Source: Enterobacter genomosp. O
GTDB taxonomy: Bacteria; Pseudomonadota; Gammaproteobacteria; Enterobacterales; Enterobacteriaceae
Length of the DNA: 64,000 nucleotides
Reading direction: 5' to 3'
Assembly (NCBI RefSeq): GCF_001022965.1
Contig: NZ_LECZ01000021.1
Coordinates: forward strand, 1-64,000
The notes beneath the pieces are model-generated. The model was not told the DNA's origin, did no database searches, and worked only from the letters and a program-made list of their open reading frames with translations. Position 1 is the stretch's first letter. Every line of letters starts with the position of its first letter. The position numbers and the translations under genes are program-made. Positions 60,028 to 64,000 of this stretch are shown one piece after another.

Positions 60028-63000
60028 ATGCGTTTTTTATCTGCCCGGTTAATTAGCCTTTTTTTACTGCTTTGCAGTATCGGGCAGATTCAGGCCCAGG
60101 AGCTGACCCTGCAACGCCGCGTGCAGGTCAATGCGCCGCACGTTCAGTTCAGCGGTGACGTGCAGCAATGGCTGAATAACAATCAGACGCTTCATGTCGG
60201 CGTCTGGGGACAGCCACATCCTCCCCTGAGCGAGGGTATGGAGCACGGCATTTTCAACGGGATTGCGGCTGATTATCTGGCGCTGCTGGAAGATAGCCTC
60301 AAGGTCAACCTCAAGCTCCACTACTACAGCCAGAGTCGGGATGCTTTTCAGGCGCTGCGACGTCATGAAATTCAGATGGTGGCGATGTGGAACCCGGAGC
60401 TGTGGCCTAACTCCGATCTGGTCGCCACGCCACCATGGCTGCTGGACAAGGCGGTCTTAATGACCGCCCGCGACCGGGCCGATGATGCGCCTGAAGAGAG
60501 CCCAAAAACGCTAGGTCTGATGTCTGATACCAACGCCAGCCCGGCGCTGCGTCGTCACTATCCTGGCAGCACGCTACGTTTCCAGACCTGGTATCCTTCG
60601 GCAGTCAGCGCGCTGGCGTTTAAGCAGATAGACGCGCTGTGGATTAACCGCGCCAGCGCCGAATATCTTACCCAGTACCATCAGGCAAAGGGACTGCACT
60701 GGCGCTATAGCCCGGCGCTGCCCAATCTGAACATGAGCTTTGGGGTGGATCGCCAGCTGCCGCAGCTGGCGGAAGCCATCGACTCGGTGTTTAAACACAT
60801 TCCGTTAGCCAGCCGTTTGCGTATCACCACCAGTTGGGGCCTCAACCGCAGCTTCGTGATCACCACGAACCCGCTGGGCCTTGATCAGGAAGAAGAGAAC
60901 TGGCTGCGCGAGCATAGCCAGATTCAGGTCATTCTTGATAACCGCCAGCGGCCACTGTCGTTTCTGGAAGACGGAACGCCTGCGGGTCTGGTGATTGATC
61001 TGCTCAATCAATTTAGCGAGCAGTATGACATTCACTTCACCATCATGATGGCGGGGAGCGACGACGAACTGAATGCGTTGAAGCGGAAAAACCCGGATGC
61101 GCTGGTGCTCAGGCAGCAGGTCAACGTGGCGCAAAAAAACGCCACAACCAGGGCGATGACTCCACCCTTGCTCACCACGCCCGCCGTGGTAGTGATGGAT
61201 CAGGATATCAAACGACCGGGCGATTTTTCCCAGTTGAAGGGCGAAAAGCTGGCGATTATGGCTGACGATCCACTGCTGCCCTGGCTGGAAACCTGGTATC
61301 CCACGATTAAACTGGTGCCGTTAACGCAAATGGACGACGCGCTCGCGCGGCTGAAAAAAGGCGAGGTGCGCGGTGTGATTGCGCCGCAGTTTATCGCCAA
61401 CTACCTGGTCACGCGCCATCATCCCACCCGTTTTTATCTCGCGGTGACGGTGCCCGTGTCCCCTGTTGATGTGGTCATTGCCGCGCAAACCGACGCCAGC
61501 CCACCGATCGCTATTCTCAATAAAGCGCTGGAGGATATGCAGCCGCAGGCGATGATGCAGCTGGCGGGCGACTGGCGACAGGCGGCCATCGACAATAGCG
61601 AAGCCTGGGATCAAGACACGTTACTCAATTCGCTGATCTGGGGCGTGCTGCTGCTTCTGGTCGTGACCGGATGTTGGCTGTGGATACAGTATCTGCGTCG
61701 CGCGCTGCGTCGCGGCAACGTCTGGCAGCAGCAGCTTGCCGAACAGTTACGTTTTACCCAGGCGCTGATCGACGCCTCGCCGGTAGCGCTTTACGTTCGC
61801 GATCGCAACGGCCATCTGCTGCGTTATAACCAGGCCTGGGCAGATACCATCGGTCAGCCGGGCGAGACATTGCAGGGACAACCGGTCACGGCAATCGGCA
61901 TCGCGGAGCCAGCTGTGCTGGAAAACATAGAGGCCAACTATCAGCAGGCGCTGCGGGATGGTCAGCCGCAGAACTGGTCTGAAAGATTTACCTTAAACGG
62001 CCAGACGCGCTTCCTGCAGGGCTGGATTGTGCCGTGGCACGACGGTCAGGGTGAGATTGGCGGCCTGATTGGCGGCTGGCTGGACGTCACTGAAAAAGAG
62101 CAGCTGATCGTTCAGCTCTCTGAGACCAAAAGCAACCTGGAGCAGGCGATCGTCAGTAAAAACGCCTTTATGCAGAGCATGGGGCATGAAGTGAGAACCC
62201 CGCTCAGCGTGATCACCGGTCTGCTGGAGATGGAGCTGCAGGCGCTGGATGCGCGGCACGAGCATAATGAAAACCTGAATCTGATTTGGGAATCCTCCCT
62301 CAATCTGCTTTCGCTCATCGGTGACATGTTCGATGTCTTCCGTGCCGATAATCCGCAGCTGAATGGAACGATGCGCAGCACGCATCTGCCGCAGCTAATC
62401 CACAGCACGGTGGCGCTCTATCGGCAACAGGCTGAAGTGAAAGGAATCACCCTGAACGTACTGATCGAGCTTTCTACCGAGCGGTTTACCACCGACCCGC
62501 TGTTGATTATTCGCATCCTCTCCAGCCTGCTGCGTAACGCCATCAAGCATTCGGATTGCCAGGAGATTGACGTTGAGGTCTATGAGGGTAGCAGAGAGCC
62601 GTCTTCAGTGACGATCCCACTGGTCATTGAGGTCTGCGATCGGGGCGAGGGGATTGACAGGCATATGCTGGAGGAGATTGCCGGACGCGCTCACCACGTG
62701 ACGCTGAAATCCGAGTGGACCGATACCGGCTTCAGTCTGCCGGCCTGCCTGTATATGGCGCAGGCCGCTGGCGCGGAAGTGCGCATCGACAGTGAGCCGC
62801 ATGAGGGCTGTGTGGTGAGCCTTCACTTCAATGCGGAGCCTGCCGCCGGTAAAGTGTTAACCCCGCCGCCTGTTGACCACGCGCGCAGCCTGCATATTCT
62901 GGGGGTGGATGACTATCCGCCAGCACGGCGCGCGCTGCAGCAGCGTCTGGAGTCATGGGGGCATCAGGTGTCGTTAGCCACGCAGGGCGCGGAGGCATTG

Positions 63001-63585
63001 TCGATGTGGCAGCGGAACCCTGAACGCTACGATGCGATCGTTACCGATTGCACGATGCCAGAGATGGACGGCTATGAGCTGACGCAGCAGGTCCGCCATA
63101 CTGAGCAGCTTAACGGATGGTCGCCGATTCCGGTCTTTGGCCTGACGGCGATGAGCGGGGCAGAAGCGGCTGAGCGCTGTATGGGGGCCGGGATGAATGA
63201 GTATCTGGAAAAACCGCTGACGGCAGAGAAGCTCCAGACGCTGCTGGATCGTTATTTTACCTTCAGCAGCGTAAAACAGGACCTGGTGAACGACGCCACG
63301 CGGGCGCTGCAGGCTGAAATGGTTGAGGTCAACAGAGAAGATGCCAGCCAGCTGGCGCAGTGGCTCGCGCTGAAAAATCGCGACAAGGTGAGCAGGATGG
63401 CGCACCGCATCAACGGCGGGGCGCGGATGATGAACATGACAGCCCTGCAGCAAGCCTGTGAAAAACTGGAAACAGCCTGTCATGCAGAACGCGGCTGGCA
63501 GGAGATTGAATTCCTCGTCAACCGCGTGCTGGAAGAGATGGCCCGGTTTAACCAGCAGTTGACGTCAGACGGAGAGGTAAGATGA
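60028..63585 (+). CDS. EvgS-like hybrid sensor kinase 2, with PAS and HPt domains
   Basis: A 1185-residue inner-membrane hybrid kinase. A signal segment is followed by two periplasmic solute-binding domains (about 45-275 and 290-525), a transmembrane helix (about 533-555), PAS (about 578-695), HisKA with His720 (MGHEVRTPLS), HATPase, a receiver with phosphoacceptor Asp1007 (IVTDCTMPEMDG) and a C-terminal HPt with His1126 (AHRINGGARM). In the HATPase the N box (LRNAIKHS) and G1 (DRGEGID) are kept, but the ATP-lid GTGLGL is replaced by DTGFSLPA, so kinase activity may be reduced. It is coupled to the next gene by an ATGA overlap. Confidence 0.92.
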   Translation: MRFLSARLISLFLLLCSIGQIQAQELTLQRRVQVNAPHVQFSGDVQQWLNNNQTLHVGVWGQPHPPLSEGMEHGIFNGIAADYLALLEDSLKVNLKLHYYSQSRDAFQALRRHEIQMVAMWNPELWPNSDLVATPPWLLDKAVLMTARDRADDAPEESPKTLGLMSDTNASPALRRHYPGSTLRFQTWYPSAVSALAFKQIDALWINRASAEYLTQYHQAKGLHWRYSPALPNLNMSFGVDRQLPQLAEAIDSVFKHIPLASRLRITTSWGLNRSFVITTNPLGLDQEEENWLREHSQIQVILDNRQRPLSFLEDGTPAGLVIDLLNQFSEQYDIHFTIMMAGSDDELNALKRKNPDALVLRQQVNVAQKNATTRAMTPPLLTTPAVVVMDQDIKRPGDFSQLKGEKLAIMADDPLLPWLETWYPTIKLVPLTQMDDALARLKKGEVRGVIAPQFIANYLVTRHHPTRFYLAVTVPVSPVDVVIAAQTDASPPIAILNKALEDMQPQAMMQLAGDWRQAAIDNSEAWDQDTLLNSLIWGVLLLLVVTGCWLWIQYLRRALRRGNVWQQQLAEQLRFTQALIDASPVALYVRDRNGHLLRYNQAWADTIGQPGETLQGQPVTAIGIAEPAVLENIEANYQQALRDGQPQNWSERFTLNGQTRFLQGWIVPWHDGQGEIGGLIGGWLDVTEKEQLIVQLSETKSNLEQAIVSKNAFMQSMGHEVRTPLSVITGLLEMELQALDARHEHNENLNLIWESSLNLLSLIGDMFDVFRADNPQLNGTMRSTHLPQLIHSTVALYRQQAEVKGITLNVLIELSTERFTTDPLLIIRILSSLLRNAIKHSDCQEIDVEVYEGSREPSSVTIPLVIEVCDRGEGIDRHMLEEIAGRAHHVTLKSEWTDTGFSLPACLYMAQAAGAEVRIDSEPHEGCVVSLHFNAEPAAGKVLTPPPVDHARSLHILGVDDYPPARRALQQRLESWGHQVSLATQGAEALSMWQRNPERYDAIVTDCTMPEMDGYELTQQVRHTEQLNGWSPIPVFGLTAMSGAEAAERCMGAGMNEYLEKPLTAEKLQTLLDRYFTFSSVKQDLVNDATRALQAEMVEVNREDASQLAQWLALKNRDKVSRMAHRINGGARMMNMTALQQACEKLETACHAERGWQEIEFLVNRVLEEMARFNQQLTSDGEVR

Positions 63586-64000
63586 ACGTGCTTCCCTGCG
63601 CACAAAAACAGATACAAGCGGCCTGCTCGCTTCTCGAAAACATTCTGGGACGCGAGCTGATGGCGATTCACCTCTATGGCTCGGCGATTGACGGCGGGCT
63701 GAAACCGCTGAGCGATATTGACCTGCTGGTCACGGTGCGTTCGCCGCTGCGGGACGAGCAGCGCTATACCTTAATGCAGAAGCTGCTTTCGATTTCGGCC
63801 TGGCCCGGGACGTCGGAGATTTACCGGGCGCTGGAAGTGACGGTTGTCGTCTGGTCGCAAATTGTGCCGTGGCATTTTCCGCCGCTGCGCGAACTGCAGT
63901 TTGGTGAATGGCTCCGGGACGATATCACAAACGGTGAATACGAACCGGCGCAGCCCGACCCCGATCTGGCGATTTTACTGACCAAAGTGCGTCAGAACAG
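63582..64000 (+). CDS. aadA: AadA-like aminoglycoside nucleotidyltransferase, 5' part
   Basis: The visible 139 codons begin MNVLPCAQKQ and contain the nucleotidyltransferase core LYGSAIDGGLKPLSDIDLLV (GSxxD...SDID), the metal and nucleotide site of the ANT(3'')/AadA family. Enzymes of this family adenylylate streptomycin and spectinomycin; chromosomal copies in Enterobacteriaceae are often weakly expressed. The ATG overlaps the kinase 2 stop (ATGA), so translation is coupled. The 3' end is beyond the window. No integron attC site or integrase was seen near it. Confidence 0.85.
   Translation, partial: MNVLPCAQKQIQAACSLLENILGRELMAIHLYGSAIDGGLKPLSDIDLLVTVRSPLRDEQRYTLMQKLLSISAWPGTSEIYRALEVTVVVWSQIVPWHFPPLRELQFGEWLRDDITNGEYEPAQPDPDLAILLTKVRQN

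Noticed and set aside
63582..64000. aadA as an integron gene cassette
   Set aside because: It starts inside the stop codon of the kinase gene and no attI, attC or integrase sequence is visible; a chromosomal gene is more likely, though the 3' side cannot be seen.

Overview
The window is chromosomal DNA from a member of the Enterobacteriaceae, most likely Enterobacter (cloacae complex) or a close relative such as Lelliottia or Leclercia. The housekeeping proteins closely match the E. coli proteins I remember (MurB, BirA, Bcs proteins, DctA, KdgK, TreF), and the gene order of bcs-yhj-kdgK-yhjB-treF is that of E. coli with added genes. Genus is an inference; no database search was possible.

Layout. 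1-2.2 kb: the 3' end of a 5S rRNA gene with its terminator, then the overlapping pair murB-birA. 2.2-17.4 kb: cellulose. A stand-alone family-8 glycosidase follows birA directly, then the divergent operons bcsEFG (minus) and bcsRQABZC (plus). 17.5-28.2 kb: conserved genes pdeK, dctA, yhjJ, kdgK, pdeH (with a good sigma-28 promoter), yhjG and yhjE. 28.4-36.5 kb: yhjD, yhjC, yhjB and treF, interrupted by lineage-specific genes (an SDR oxidoreductase, a lysozyme-like protein with altered catalytic residues, a GNAT acetyltransferase and a membrane protein probably of the STY4199 HEPN family).

36.6-64 kb is the unusual part: a large biofilm-adhesin locus. It holds an orphan LuxR-type regulator; two giant Ig-like-repeat proteins (1639 and 1780 aa, the first with a BapA/LapF-type N-terminal domain); an OmpA-family protein; a complete type I secretion system (ABC transporter, HlyD-type adaptor, TolC-type outer-membrane protein); an EvgA/NarL-type response regulator; two EvgS-like hybrid sensor kinases; a putative glycosyltransferase; a 112-residue protein that is only the C-terminal module of the giant proteins; and, translationally coupled to the second kinase, the start of an aadA-like nucleotidyltransferase gene that runs off the window.

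The genes of this locus seem tied together by a short palindrome, AAGAC-NN-GTCTT. It occurs, exact or degenerate, in front of the first adhesin, the secretion operon, both kinases, the glycosyltransferase and the small C-terminal-module protein, and possibly treF. My reading is that the kinases feed the response regulator, which binds these sites and switches on synthesis, export and perhaps modification of the two adhesins, alongside the c-di-GMP-controlled cellulose system at the other end of the window. The kinases look complementary: the first has an intact ATP-binding domain but no HPt domain, while the second has an HPt domain but a degenerate ATP-lid motif.

A second dispersed repeat, a CCCTCTCCC/GGGAGAGGG hairpin, sits at four of the six convergent gene junctions. 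No tRNA gene, integrase, transposase, CRISPR array or prophage module was seen.
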